From NCBI RefSeq assembly GCF_014650595.1, contig NZ_BMVG01000001.1, forward strand, positions 868,001 to 932,000: DNA of 64,000 nt, given 5' to 3'. This DNA is from Streptomyces alanosinicus. Lineage in GTDB: Bacteria > Actinomycetota > Actinomycetes > Streptomycetales > Streptomycetaceae. Below the pieces are notes generated by a model. It was not told the origin of the DNA. It did not search any database and saw nothing but the letters and a program-made list of their open reading frames with translations. The number at the start of each line of letters is the position of its first letter. Positions within the stretch are counted from its first letter, which is position 1. A program made the position numbers and the translations under genes. This document shows, one piece after another, positions 35,487-44,396 of this stretch.

Positions 35487-36328
35487 CCACCGTGACCACG
35501 ACGACCGCCGTCCCTGCGGCACAGGCCGGAGAACTCCCCCAGGTCCGGCGGCGCCGCCGGCTCTCCCCCGGCCGCCGGCTGCCCGCCGCCCGGCTGGCCG
35601 GCCCGCTTGCCGTCCTCGCTCTGTGGGCCGCCGCCTCCGCCGCCGGAGCACTCGACACGGGTGCCGTCTCCGCGCCCTGGACCGTGGTGCGGACCGCCGG
35701 TCGTCTGTGGACCGACGGCACCCTGGCCACCGACATCCTGACCTCCCTGGAGCGGGCCGGATACGGCTTCGCGATCGGCCTGGTCGCGGGTGTGCTGCTC
35801 GCGCTCGCCGCCGGGCTCAGCCGGACCGGGGAGGCACTGATCGACGGGACCGTGCAGCTCAACCGGGCGATCCCGACCCTCGGCCTGATCCCGCTGTTCA
35901 TCCTCTGGCTGGGCATCGGGGAGACCTTCAAGATCGCCATCATCGCGATCGTCGTCTACATCCCGGTCTATCTGAACACACATGCCGCACTGTCCGGCAT
36001 CGACAGCAGATACGTCGAACTCGCCGAGGCGCAGGGCCTCACCCGGCTCGCCTTCGTCCGCCAGGTGGTGATCCCCGGCGCGCTGCCCGGCTTCTTCGTG
36101 GGGCTCCGGCTCGGCGTGACCGGCTCCTGGCTGGGCCTGGTGGTGCTGGAGCAGATCAACGCCACCAACGGCCTCGGCTATCTGATGTTCCAGGCGCAGA
36201 ACTACGGCCGGACCGACATCATCCTGGTCGGCCTGCTGATCTACGGCGTCTTCGGCCTGGTCTCCGACAGCGCGGTCCGGCTGATCGAACGGAGGGTGCT
36301 GGCATGGCGCCGCACACTGAGCAGCTGA
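35483..36328 (+). CDS. Sulfonate ABC transporter permease (SsuC/TauC-like)
   Basis: A 281-residue membrane component with about six helices and the EAA loop ELAEAQGLTRLAFVRQVVIPGALPGFFVGLRLGV. It overlaps the binding-protein stop by four bases and the ATPase start by 25, so all three are translated together. The opening MTTVTTTTAVPAAQAG is a flexible cytoplasmic tail. Confidence 0.9.
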   Translation: MTTVTTTTAVPAAQAGELPQVRRRRRLSPGRRLPAARLAGPLAVLALWAAASAAGALDTGAVSAPWTVVRTAGRLWTDGTLATDILTSLERAGYGFAIGLVAGVLLALAAGLSRTGEALIDGTVQLNRAIPTLGLIPLFILWLGIGETFKIAIIAIVVYIPVYLNTHAALSGIDSRYVELAEAQGLTRLAFVRQVVIPGALPGFFVGLRLGVTGSWLGLVVLEQINATNGLGYLMFQAQNYGRTDIILVGLLIYGVFGLVSDSAVRLIERRVLAWRRTLSS

Positions 36329-37038
36329 CCCGTCCGGCCGTACGGCTACGCGGGCTGACCCGGTCGTTCGGCGACCGTACGATCCTCGACGGCATCGACC
36401 TCGACCTGCCCGCCGGCCAGTTCACGGCCCTGCTCGGGCACAGCGGCTCGGGCAAGAGCACCTTGCTGCGGGCGGTCGCGGGCCTGGACCACGGGGTCGC
36501 GGGCGACGGGCGGCTCACCGCGCCGGAGCGGGTGTCGGTGGTCTTCCAGGACTCCCGGCTGCTGCCCTGGCGCCGGGTGCTGGACAACGTCCTGCTGGGC
36601 ACGGACGGCAAGGACGCCGGCCCGCGCGGCCGGGCCGCCCTGGCAGAGGTCGGCCTGGCGGACCGGGAGCGGGCCTGGCCGGGCGAGCTGTCCGGCGGCG
36701 AGGCCCAGCGGGCCGCGCTCGCCCGCGCCCTGGTCCGCGAGCCCGAACTCCTGCTGGCGGACGAGCCGTTCGGGGCGCTGGACGCGCTCACCCGGATCAA
36801 GATGCACCATCTGCTGCGCGAGCTGTGGACGCGCCACCGGCCGTCCGTGCTGCTGGTCACCCATGACGTGGACGAGGCGATCGTGCTCGCCGACCGGGTC
36901 CTCGTCCTGGACCGGGGCCGGATCGGCCTCGACCTGGCCATCGACCGCCCCCATCCGCGCTCCTACCGCGAACCGGTGCTGGGCGAATACCGCGAGCGGC
37001 TGCTGACCGCACTGGGCGTCACGGAGGACCACCGGTGA
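36304..37038 (+). CDS. Sulfonate ABC transporter ATPase (SsuB/TauB-like)
   Basis: A 244-residue ABC ATPase with Walker A GHSGSGKST, Q-loop VVFQDSRLLPW (the usual form in SsuB), signature LSGGEAQR, Walker B ELLLADEPFGALD, and H-loop LLVTHDVDEA. It energises the importer encoded by the two preceding genes. The ATG at 36304 lies within the end of the permease gene. Confidence 0.92.
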   Translation: MAPHTEQLTRPAVRLRGLTRSFGDRTILDGIDLDLPAGQFTALLGHSGSGKSTLLRAVAGLDHGVAGDGRLTAPERVSVVFQDSRLLPWRRVLDNVLLGTDGKDAGPRGRAALAEVGLADRERAWPGELSGGEAQRAALARALVREPELLLADEPFGALDALTRIKMHHLLRELWTRHRPSVLLVTHDVDEAIVLADRVLVLDRGRIGLDLAIDRPHPRSYREPVLGEYRERLLTALGVTEDHR

Positions 37039-37131
37039 CCCCTGGAGCATCACGCCGGCCCGGCCCGGCGCGCCCCGCTCCGCCCACCAGTACCTGACCC
37101 CGACCCCTGTCTCCAGCTGAGAGGAACCCCG

Positions 37132-38028
37132 ATGTCCATCGAGCTCACCAAAGTCACCGCCCGGATCGGCGCCCGTGTCTCCGGCGTCGACATCACCCGG
37201 CCGCTCGCCCCCGATCAGGTCGACGCGATCCGGGAGGCCCTGAACGTCCACAAGGCGCTCGTCTTCGCCGCCGACGGTCTGGACGACGCCGGCCAGCAGG
37301 CCTTCGCCCGCCACTTCGGCGAGCTGACCACCGCGCACCCGACGGTCGGCGCGGTCGACGGCGCCCCGAACGTGCTGCCCGTCGACAGCGAACGGGGCCG
37401 GGCCAACCACTGGCACACCGACGTCACCTTCGTCCTCAACCCGCCCCAGGCCAGCACCCTGCGCTCGCTCACGATCCCGCCGTACGGCGGCGAGACCCTG
37501 ATCGCGAACGCGGCGGCCGCCTACCGCGACCTGCCCGAACCGCTGCGCCGCTTCGCGGACACCCTGTGGGCCGAGCACACCAACGACTACGACTACGCCG
37601 TACCGGAGGAGGAGATCGACGAGGAACAGGCCGCCCAGCGCGCCCAGTTCACCTCCCTCACCTACCGCACCGCCCACCCGGTGGTCCGGGTCCACCCGCT
37701 GACCGGCGAACGCGGCCTGTTCATCGGCGGGTTCGCACAGCGCGTCGTGGGCCTGTCCGGCGGCGAGTCCCGCAAGATCCTGGACCTGCTCCAGTCGTAC
37801 GTCACCCGCCCGGAGAACATCCTGCGCCACCGCTGGGCGGAGCACGAGCTGGTGCTGTTCGACAACCGGATCACCCAGCACTACGCCATCGACAACTACG
37901 ACGGTCTGCCGCGCCGGCTGCACCGGGTGACCGTCGCCGGTGACGTCCCGGCCGGCATCGAGGGCAAGGAGAGCTACGCGATCGAAGGTGACGCCTCGCA
38001 CTACACACCGGTGCTCACGACCGCGTAA
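37132..38028 (+). CDS. TauD/TfdA-family Fe(II)/2-oxoglutarate dioxygenase
   Basis: A 298-residue sulfonate- or sulfate-ester-type dioxygenase that would oxidise an imported organosulfur compound and release sulfite. The iron facial triad is seen as NHWHTDVTF (His and Asp) and NRITQHYAIDNY (second His); the 2-oxoglutarate arginine lies in PRRLHRVTVAG. GAGAGGAA precedes the ATG. It lies 93 bases after the transporter ATPase and is probably in the same transcript. Taurine, alkyl sulfonate or alkyl sulfate cannot be distinguished here. Confidence 0.9.
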   Translation: MSIELTKVTARIGARVSGVDITRPLAPDQVDAIREALNVHKALVFAADGLDDAGQQAFARHFGELTTAHPTVGAVDGAPNVLPVDSERGRANHWHTDVTFVLNPPQASTLRSLTIPPYGGETLIANAAAAYRDLPEPLRRFADTLWAEHTNDYDYAVPEEEIDEEQAAQRAQFTSLTYRTAHPVVRVHPLTGERGLFIGGFAQRVVGLSGGESRKILDLLQSYVTRPENILRHRWAEHELVLFDNRITQHYAIDNYDGLPRRLHRVTVAGDVPAGIEGKESYAIEGDASHYTPVLTTA

Positions 38029-38149
38029 CCGGGGGTTCACCCTGAGTACAGCAGATGTCCGGATGCTGGGCAGCCCCTCCGGCTGAGCGGACGGGCCGCC
38101 CAGACTGGCGGGGTTTTTACCCGCCCATTACAGGGGGAGAGCCGCGCCC

Positions 38150-39538
38150 ATGCCCAGCAGCACGACGACCGAGACGCCGCCACAGCACCAGGGCGGCGCC
38201 TCCCTCTCCCACGGCCTCAAGCAGCGCCATCTGTCGATGATCGCGCTCGGCGGGGTGATCGGCGCGGGCCTGTTCGTCGGCTCCGGCGCGGGCATCGCCG
38301 CGGCCGGCCCGTCGATCGTGATCGCCTACACGCTCTCCGGGCTGCTGGTCATGCTGGTGATGCGGATGCTGGGCGAGATGTCCGCCGCGTACCCCTCCTC
38401 GGGTTCGTTCTCGGCGCACGCCGAGCGGGCGATCGGGCCGTGGGCCGGCTTCGCGGCCGGCTGGTCCTTCTGGATCCTGCTGTGCACGGCCGTCGGCCTG
38501 GAGGGCATCGGCGCCGCGCACATCGTCTCCGGCTGGCTGCCCGGCACCCCCGAGTGGGCCTGGGTGGCGCTGTTCATGGTCGTGTTCTGCGGGACGAACC
38601 TGGCCGCCGTGAAGAACTTCGGCGAGTTCGAGTTCTGGTTCGCGGCGCTGAAGGTCGGCGCGATCAGCCTGTTCCTGATCCTCGGCGTGCTGGCGATCGC
38701 GGGCGTGCTGCCCGGCACCGACGCCCCCGGCACCGCGAACCTGAGCCACTTCCTGCCGCACGGCGGCAACGGCCTGATCATCGGCCTGCTCGCCTCGGTC
38801 TTCGCCTACGGCGGACTGGAGACCGTCACCATCGCGGCGGCCGAGTCGGAGAACCCGGTCAAGGGCGTGGCCTCCGCCGTCCGCACGGCGATGTGGCGCA
38901 TCGCCCTGTTCTACATCGGCTCCATGGCGGTCGTCGTCACCCTGGTCCCCTGGGACTCCAAGGACGTCGTGACGAACGGCCCGTACGTCGCCACGCTCGA
39001 CCACCTCGGCATCCCGGGCGCGGGCCAGCTGATGAACGTGGTCGTCCTGGTCGCCCTGCTCTCCGCGATGAACGCCAACATCTACGGCTCCTCGCGCATC
39101 GCCTTCTCGCTCGTCGAGCGCGGCCAGGGCCCGGGGTTCCTGGCCCGGCTCTCCGGCGGGGTCCCCCGCCTCGCGGTCCTGACCTCCTGTGTGCTGGGCT
39201 TCGTCTGTGTGCTGCTCAGCTACTGGCGGCCGGACGACGTCTTCAAGTGGCTGCTGAACATGATCGGCGCGGTCATCCTGGTCGTCTGGATCTTCATCGC
39301 GGTCTCCCAGCTGCTGCTGCGCCGCCGTGTGGAGCGCGAGGCCCCGGAGAAACTGGTCGTCCGCATGTGGGCGTTCCCCTGTCTCACCTGGGTCGCCCTG
39401 GCCGGCATGGTCACCATCTTCGCCCTGATGGCCCGCGAACCGGACACCCGCGTCCAGCTCTACTCGACCGGCGCGATGACCCTGGTCCTGGCCGCGGCGG
39501 GCTACGCCTGGCAGCGGGTGCGGGCGGCCAGGGCCTGA
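38150..39538 (+). CDS. Amino acid permease, APC superfamily, copy 2
   Basis: A 462-residue, twelve-helix transporter closely related to the 30384 permease: the opening [27 protein letters not shown] and the [16 protein letters not shown] segment are nearly the same, as are the [11 protein letters not shown] lines near helix 11. GGGGGAG precedes the ATG. It is a single gene with its own terminator. The two copies, 6 kb apart in the same orientation, may have diverged in substrate. Confidence 0.92.
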   Translation: MPSSTTTETPPQHQGGASLSHGLKQRHLSMIALGGVIGAGLFVGSGAGIAAAGPSIVIAYTLSGLLVMLVMRMLGEMSAAYPSSGSFSAHAERAIGPWAGFAAGWSFWILLCTAVGLEGIGAAHIVSGWLPGTPEWAWVALFMVVFCGTNLAAVKNFGEFEFWFAALKVGAISLFLILGVLAIAGVLPGTDAPGTANLSHFLPHGGNGLIIGLLASVFAYGGLETVTIAAAESENPVKGVASAVRTAMWRIALFYIGSMAVVVTLVPWDSKDVVTNGPYVATLDHLGIPGAGQLMNVVVLVALLSAMNANIYGSSRIAFSLVERGQGPGFLARLSGGVPRLAVLTSCVLGFVCVLLSYWRPDDVFKWLLNMIGAVILVVWIFIAVSQLLLRRRVEREAPEKLVVRMWAFPCLTWVALAGMVTIFALMAREPDTRVQLYSTGAMTLVLAAAGYAWQRVRAARA

Positions 39539-39568
39539 CCTCGGCACCCGAGACGGCCCCACGGGAAC

Positions 39569-39600
39569 GGCCCCCGCATGCGACATGCGGGGGCCTTTCT
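39569..39600 (+). terminator. Terminator after permease copy 2
   Basis: GGCCCCCGCATG / CATGCGGGGGCC stem (39569-39580, 39584-39595) with a CGA loop followed by TTTCT. Confidence 0.88.
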
Positions 39601-39632
39601 GCTGCCCTGACACTCTTGTTGTTAGTGTGTAG

Positions 39633-39649
39633 TTGCAAGAGACTTGCAA
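39633..39649. promoter_or_regulatory. Nur box (nickel-responsive operator) of sodF
   Basis: TTGCAA-GAGAC-TTGCAA matches the Nur consensus TTGCAA-N5-TTGCAA. Nur with Ni(II) represses sodF in Streptomyces when the nickel enzyme SodN can be made. It sits 24 bases before the start codon, overlapping the likely promoter. Confidence 0.8.
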
Positions 39650-39672
39650 TAAGGTTCCGGAGGGGATCACCC

Positions 39673-40320
39673 ATGCCCGTCTACACGCTGCCCGACCTGC
39701 CCTACGACTACTCCGCGCTGGCGCCCGTGATCAGCCCGGAGATCATCGAGCTGCACCACGACAAGCACCACGCCGCCTATGTGAAGGGCGCGAACGACAC
39801 GCTGGAGCAGCTGGCGGAGGCCCGGGACAAGGAGAGCTGGGGATCGGTCAACGGGCTGGAGAAGAACCTGGCCTTCCATCTCTCCGGGCACATCCTGCAC
39901 AGCATCTACTGGCAGAACATGACCGGCCCGAAGGACGGCGGCGGTGAGCCGCTCGCCGCCGACGGGGTGGGCGAGCTGACGGAGGCGATCAAGCAGTCCT
40001 TCGGTTCCTTCGCCGGCTTCAAGGCCCAGCTGTCCAAGGCCGCGGCCACCACCCAGGGCTCCGGCTGGGGCGTCCTCGCCTACGAGCCGCTCAGCGGCCG
40101 TCTCGTCGTGGAGCAGGTCTACGACCACCAGGGCAACGTCGGCCAGGGCGCCACCCCGATCCTGGTCTTCGACGCCTGGGAGCACGCCTTCTACCTCCAG
40201 TACCGGAACCAGAAGGTGGACTTCATCGACGCCATGTGGGCCGTCGTCAACTGGCAGGACGTGGCCCGCCGTTACGAGGCCGCCAGGTCCCGGGCCGGAG
40301 CGCTGCTGCTGGCCCCCTGA
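39673..40320 (+). CDS. sodF: Iron (iron/zinc) superoxide dismutase SodF
   Basis: A 215-residue Fe/Mn-type superoxide dismutase. Metal ligands are visible: His in [14 protein letters not shown], His in [15 protein letters not shown], and Asp and His in [18 protein letters not shown]. The start [18 protein letters not shown] is the canonical opening; GGAGGGG precedes it. The Nur box in the promoter predicts repression when nickel is available, which implies that the organism also has sodN, outside this window. Confidence 0.95.
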   Translation: MPVYTLPDLPYDYSALAPVISPEIIELHHDKHHAAYVKGANDTLEQLAEARDKESWGSVNGLEKNLAFHLSGHILHSIYWQNMTGPKDGGGEPLAADGVGELTEAIKQSFGSFAGFKAQLSKAAATTQGSGWGVLAYEPLSGRLVVEQVYDHQGNVGQGATPILVFDAWEHAFYLQYRNQKVDFIDAMWAVVNWQDVARRYEAARSRAGALLLAP

Positions 40321-40390
40321 GCCCCGCTCCCCCCAAGTCGTCCTGCCTCGTGATCGTCTTCTCACCCTTCACGGCGGCAGGCGGATGGAC

Positions 40391-40427
40391 GGAGAACCCC
40401 GTGAGGACAGGACTCACGGGGTTCTCC
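40391..40427. terminator. sodF 3' terminator
   Basis: GGAGAACCCCGTGAG (40391-40405) pairs perfectly with 40413-40427 across a seven-base loop, between convergent sodF and the phosphatase gene. In S. coelicolor the sodF 3' end is processed into a small RNA that acts on sodN mRNA; 40321-40427 is the equivalent segment here. Confidence 0.8.
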
Positions 40428-40444
40428 CATGTCACGTACGCGCC

Positions 40445-41056
40445 CTACGCACAGGGCACGTTGAGCGAGAGCAGCGCCGTGTGCCCGCCGTCGATCCGGA
40501 TCTCGCTGACCGCCGCGTTGCGCAGCCCCGGCAGGACCCGGCGGTAGTCGGCGAGCGGGATGCGCAGCAGCGAGCAGAGCACCAGACGCAGCAGGGTGTT
40601 GTGGGCGACCACCAGGACCCGCCCGCCGGGATGGGCGGCGGCGATCCGGCGCAGGGCGGCGCTCCCGCGCTCCGCCGCCGCGCCGGGGTCCTCGGCACCG
40701 GGGAAGGGATGCGTCACCGGGTCGGCGCGGAACGCCCGCGCCGCGCCGGGGTTCTCCGCCGCGAACTCGGCGAGCGTACGGCCCTCCACCACCCCGAAGT
40801 CGCACTCCCGCAGCGCGGGTTCGCGCAGCGGGGTCAGGCCGAGGGCCCGGCAGGCGGGGTCGGCGGTGGCGACCGCCCGGGACAGCGGGGAGGTGCGGAC
40901 CGCGTCCACGGGGTGCGCCGCGGCCCACCGCCCGAGCGCCTCGGCCTGGGCGTACCCGGTGTCGGTGAGCGCGATGTCGCTGACTCCGGCGTACCGGTTC
41001 TCGGCATGCCAGACGGTCTCCCCGTGGCGGGCCAGGAGCAGGGTGGTGGGGGTCAT
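40445..41056 (-). CDS. Histidine phosphatase (phosphoglycerate-mutase-like) in a terpene cassette
   Basis: A 203-residue branch-1 histidine phosphatase. The phosphohistidine motif is LLARHGETVWHAENRYAG; the second histidine is in VLVVAHNTLLRLVLCSLL; ALRECDFGVVEGRT carries the acid. This pattern is closer to broad phosphatases of the CobC/PhoE kind than to true mutases. Its ATG overlaps the SDR stop (ATGA), so it is made together with the SDR and terpene synthase. It might dephosphorylate a prenyl phosphate intermediate or act as a general phosphatase; the sequence does not decide. Confidence 0.85.
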   Translation of the reverse strand: MTPTTLLLARHGETVWHAENRYAGVSDIALTDTGYAQAEALGRWAAAHPVDAVRTSPLSRAVATADPACRALGLTPLREPALRECDFGVVEGRTLAEFAAENPGAARAFRADPVTHPFPGAEDPGAAAERGSAALRRIAAAHPGGRVLVVAHNTLLRLVLCSLLRIPLADYRRVLPGLRNAAVSEIRIDGGHTALLSLNVPCA

Positions 41057-41838
41057 GGTGAGCAGTATTCCCGCTGCCGTCCGGAGGCGACCCGGCCCGC
41101 GCTCCAGCCGCCGTCCACCACCAGGGTCGATCCCGTCATAGAGGAGGAGGCTTCGCCGGCCAGGAACAGGACGGCCCCGGCGATCTCCTCCGGCGCGGCG
41201 GGCCGCTGGATGGGGACCTGGGCCAGCAGCTCCTCCGGGGCGTAGCCGAGGGCGCTCCGGTCGATGCCCTGCATCAGCGGGGTGGCGACGGCTCCGGGGC
41301 AGATCGCGTTGACCCGGACACCCAGGCCGACGACCTCCATGGCGGCCGAGCGGGTGAGGCCGAGGACGGCGTGTTTCGAGGCGCAGTAGGCCGACAGTCC
41401 GGGAATGCCCTCCAGGCTCGCGAACGACGCCATGTTGATGATGTGCCCGCCGCCCGCCCGGATCATCAGCGGCAGACAGGCCCGCATGCCGAGGAAGACA
41501 CCGGTCTGGTTCACCGCCACCATGCGCGCGTAGTCCTCGACCGTCGTGGTCTGCAGCGGGCCGGGGCGCATGACACCGGCGTTGTTCACCAGGACGTCCA
41601 GCCGTCCGAAGCGCTCCTCGACCTCGTCGGCCAGGCGGCTCCAGGACGCCTCGTCGGCGACGTCGAGTGCGCGCGGCAGCCACCGGTCGGCGAGTTCGCC
41701 GGGGACGGGCCCGGCGGACCGCGCCGCCAGGTCGGCGGCGACGACGACGGCACCGTCGTCGAGCAGCGCCCGGGTGACGGCGGAGCCGATGACCCCGGCC
41801 GCCCCCGTGACCAGGGCGATCCGCGCGGTGCCGGTCAT
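41053..41838 (-). CDS. SDR-family NAD(P)-dependent oxidoreductase in a terpene cassette
   Basis: A 261-residue classical short-chain dehydrogenase: TGAAGVIGSAV nucleotide loop, VLVNNAGVM, catalytic Ser in NMASFASLEG, YCASKHAVLG with the Tyr-Lys pair, and ICPGAVATPLMQG. Asp in VVAADLAARS suggests NAD preference. The ATG at 41838 overlaps the terpene synthase stop (ATGA) and its own stop overlaps the phosphatase start. Oxidation of a terpene alcohol made by the upstream enzyme is the natural inference. Confidence 0.9.
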   Translation of the reverse strand: MTGTARIALVTGAAGVIGSAVTRALLDDGAVVVAADLAARSAGPVPGELADRWLPRALDVADEASWSRLADEVEERFGRLDVLVNNAGVMRPGPLQTTTVEDYARMVAVNQTGVFLGMRACLPLMIRAGGGHIINMASFASLEGIPGLSAYCASKHAVLGLTRSAAMEVVGLGVRVNAICPGAVATPLMQGIDRSALGYAPEELLAQVPIQRPAAPEEIAGAVLFLAGEASSSMTGSTLVVDGGWSAGRVASGRQREYCSP

Positions 41839-42851
41839 GGCCGGGGGCCTTCGGCGCCGACGAGCAGACAGGCCGCCCAGTCGGGCAGGGTGCGGTGGGC
41901 GCGGTTGCGGGTGGTGATCCGCTCCCACTCGTCGTCACCGAGGACCCGGTCGTGGAGGGTGTCCGCGTATCCGGTCACCGCGGCCCGCTGGTCGGCGTCC
42001 AGGGCCCGCACCAGCCGCGGCAGTTCGCGCCGCTCCAGCTCCACCAGCGCGTCGGCCTTGTCCTGGGCGATCTCGCAGGCGAGGGCCAGCGCCGCGGCCC
42101 GGGAACAGCCGTGGGCGCGTTCGAGGAGGTGGATGGCGTTGTGACCGCCGGCGATGTCCTCGTGGACGAGGGACATGGAGTCGTTGCGCAACCCGACCAG
42201 ATCGGCGGCGAGCCGCCGCATGCGCCGCAGCACGGGGTCGTGCCACACCACCGGGGCGACCTCGATGCCGCCCCAGTGCTCCGCGAGGTCGTTCTGCCCG
42301 AAGGCGCAGGTGGTGGCGGCCCGCAGCTGGAAGTACTCCTCCAGGTCGGTGAACTCCCGGCCTTCGACCCGGTCGATCGCCTCGGTCAGCTGCGACGAGA
42401 AGTACGACGACCAGTGGTGGGCCACCCGGGCGCGCAGCGTGGCGGACATGCCCCGCACCATGCGCTCCCACAGATCGGCGAACGCCCGTACCGTGGGCGC
42501 CGGATGGCGCTCGGGCCCGGACGCCCCGTGCACGATGCCGATCAGGGCGTCGCAGACCCGGGCCACCCGCCGCGGGTCGCGTCCGGCCTCCCCGTCGAAC
42601 TGGTCGTCGAACGGCAGGAGGTACCAGCCCATCATCTGCGCGGCCGTGGCACACGCCTCGCGATCCGCGCGGGGGTAGAGGAACCCGGCGGCCTCCGCCA
42701 GCCGCCAGTCGGTGAACTCCTGGACGGCCTGGTCGCCGTGGAGCAGATCGAACCGTCTCATCCACTCGATCGCGCTCTCCCGGGCCGCATCGACATGCGG
42801 GTTGGTCCGTAGCGGCCACGGGGTGGTGAAAACGACACCCTGATACGTCAC
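41835..42851 (-). CDS. Class I terpene synthase
   Basis: A 338-residue bacterial sesquiterpene-type cyclase. The aspartate-rich motif is LLPFDDQFDGE (DDxxD), and the NSE triad is RNDSMSLVHED (N-D-x-x-S-x-x-x-E); a basic RVL...RNRAH segment closes the active site. Length fits single-domain class I cyclases that ionise farnesyl (or geranyl) diphosphate. The GTG at 42851 (VTYQGVVFTTPWPL) has AAAGG seven bases upstream. It is first in a coupled three-gene set with an SDR and a phosphatase. The product cannot be predicted from sequence by eye. Confidence 0.9.
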   Translation of the reverse strand: MTYQGVVFTTPWPLRTNPHVDAARESAIEWMRRFDLLHGDQAVQEFTDWRLAEAAGFLYPRADREACATAAQMMGWYLLPFDDQFDGEAGRDPRRVARVCDALIGIVHGASGPERHPAPTVRAFADLWERMVRGMSATLRARVAHHWSSYFSSQLTEAIDRVEGREFTDLEEYFQLRAATTCAFGQNDLAEHWGGIEVAPVVWHDPVLRRMRRLAADLVGLRNDSMSLVHEDIAGGHNAIHLLERAHGCSRAAALALACEIAQDKADALVELERRELPRLVRALDADQRAAVTGYADTLHDRVLGDDEWERITTRNRAHRTLPDWAACLLVGAEGPRP

Positions 42852-42969
42852 ACCTGCGCCTTTCTGAAGTCCCCTCACTGGAAAGGATCTTGTGGCGCAC
42901 ATGCCTCCTGCAAGACTCGTCCCGGTCTGTCCATCCGATCGAGCTAAAAGCCGAGCAGAAGGTTTTGTG

Positions 42970-43625
42970 CTAGGTCGTCCCGATCCGGGCGCGTGAATAT
43001 GCCGCCACCGCCGACGGCAGCCAGCCCCGCGTCCCCAACTCGCCGATCAGGCGGGCGTACGGCTCGGCGAAGCGCGCGGTGTGCTCCGGGCGCGGGCTCA
43101 CCGTGCCGCCCGCGCGGACCATGCCCTTGGCGGTGTCCACGAGGGTGGCCGCGGCGCCGGTGCCGTACGCGGCCAGGGCGGCCATGCCCAGGGCGGGTTC
43201 GGGCTGTTCGGGGACGCGGACCGGGCGGCCGAGGACATCGGTGCGCAGCTGGGTCCAGCAGCCGCTGCGGGCCGCGCCGCCGGTGAAGGTGAGGGGGCCG
43301 TCGACGGGGCGCCGAGCAGCTGGAGATGGTCCAGGCAGAGCCGTTCGGCGAAGGCCACGCCCTGCAGCAGGGCCGCCCACAGATCGGCGTCCGAGCGCGG
43401 GGTGCCGAGGAGCAGCGCGGTGGCGTGCGAGGCGCGGAAGGGGAAGCGCTCACCGGGCGAGACGAGCGGATAGGCGACGGCGCCCGAGGGCTCGTACGCG
43501 CTCGCGCAGGCGTCCAGGGCGGCCGGGTCGGCGCCCGGGAAGCGGGCCGTGAGGACGCCGGCGCCGACGCTGGACGCGCCGCCGGGCAGCCAGGTCCCCT
43601 CCGGCGCACGGTGGTTGCAGACCAC
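42970..43625 (-). pseudogene. FGGY carbohydrate kinase, C-terminal half only, frameshifted
   Basis: From about 43625 the minus strand reads VVCNHRAPEGTWLPGGASSVGAGVLTARFPG, then SPGERFPFRASHATALLLG and GVAFAERLCLDHLQLLGAP, then after a one-base shift near 43310 VDGPLTFTGGAARSGCWTQLRTDVLGRPVRV, ending at 42970. These are successive segments of the FGGY C-terminal domain. The N-terminal sugar-binding half is absent and the frame is broken, so no working kinase is made. It is joined head to head with a second truncated kinase. Confidence 0.8.
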
Positions 43626-44396
43626 GCCGGCCGGATCGCGTGCGCGCTCGGCGCCGGCGTCACCGCGCCCGGCGACGGACTGCTGATCGTCGGCACCTGT
43701 CTGGCGAGCCTGGTCGCCACCGGCGCGGTGGACCTCGGCGGCGAACCGGCCGGGCTGTACATCTCCACCGACCGGCCGGGCCACTGGCTGCGCGCGATGC
43801 CCGCGATGGTGGGGACAGCGGCCCTGGACCGGGTGCCGGCCACGACCGGCGCCCGGCACCGGGACCTGGACGCCCTGCTGGAGGCGGCGCCGCCCGGCGC
43901 GTCCGGGGTGCGGGTGCTGCCGTACTTCGCGCCGTCCGGTGAGCGCGCGCCGTTCGTGGAGCCGGGGCTGCGGGCCGAACTGCTCGGGGTGTCGCTGGAG
44001 ACCCGGCCCGCCGATCCGGTCCGCGCCACCTGTGAGGGCATCGGCTACGCGGCCCGGCTCTGTCTGGCGGCGGGTCTGGCCGGGACGCTCGCGGTGTGCG
44101 GCGGCGGCACCCGCAGCCCCGCCTGGACACGGCTGCCGGCGGATGTGCTGGGCCGCCCGCTGCGGGTGGTCGAGGGCGAGGTCGGCGCGCGGGGCGCGGT
44201 GCTCGCGGCCGCCGCCCGGTACGGCATCCCGCTGGACGCCGCCGCCTGGACCGAGCCGACGGGGGTGACCGAGCCGGACCCGGACCGGGCGGCGTACTAC
44301 GCGAAGGGGTACGAGGAGCACCTGGAGCTGCTGGCGCGGGCGAGGGAGCGGGCCCGGCGCCGACCGGGCCCGCTCACCGGGTTCACAGGTTGCTGA
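43611..44396 (+). pseudogene. Second FGGY carbohydrate kinase fragment, C-terminal half
   Basis: The plus strand from about 43611 reads VVADHAGRIACALGAGVTAPGDGLLIVGTCLASLV, then LYISTDRPGHWLRAMPAMVGTAALD, YFAPSGERAPFVEPGLRAELLG, GTLAVCGGGTRSPAWTRLPADVLGRPLRVVEGEVGARGAVLAAA and a normal C-terminus at 44396. It is a different kinase from the minus-strand fragment. The first about 240 residues of an FGGY kinase are missing; upstream sequence in this frame is antisense to the other fragment. Its end overlaps the convergent gene at 44383 by 14 bases. Confidence 0.8.

Noticed and set aside
37035..37097. A 20-codon frame between the ABC ATPase and the TauD-like gene
   Set aside because: Pro/Arg-rich, no ribosome site and no conserved motif; it looks like spacer.
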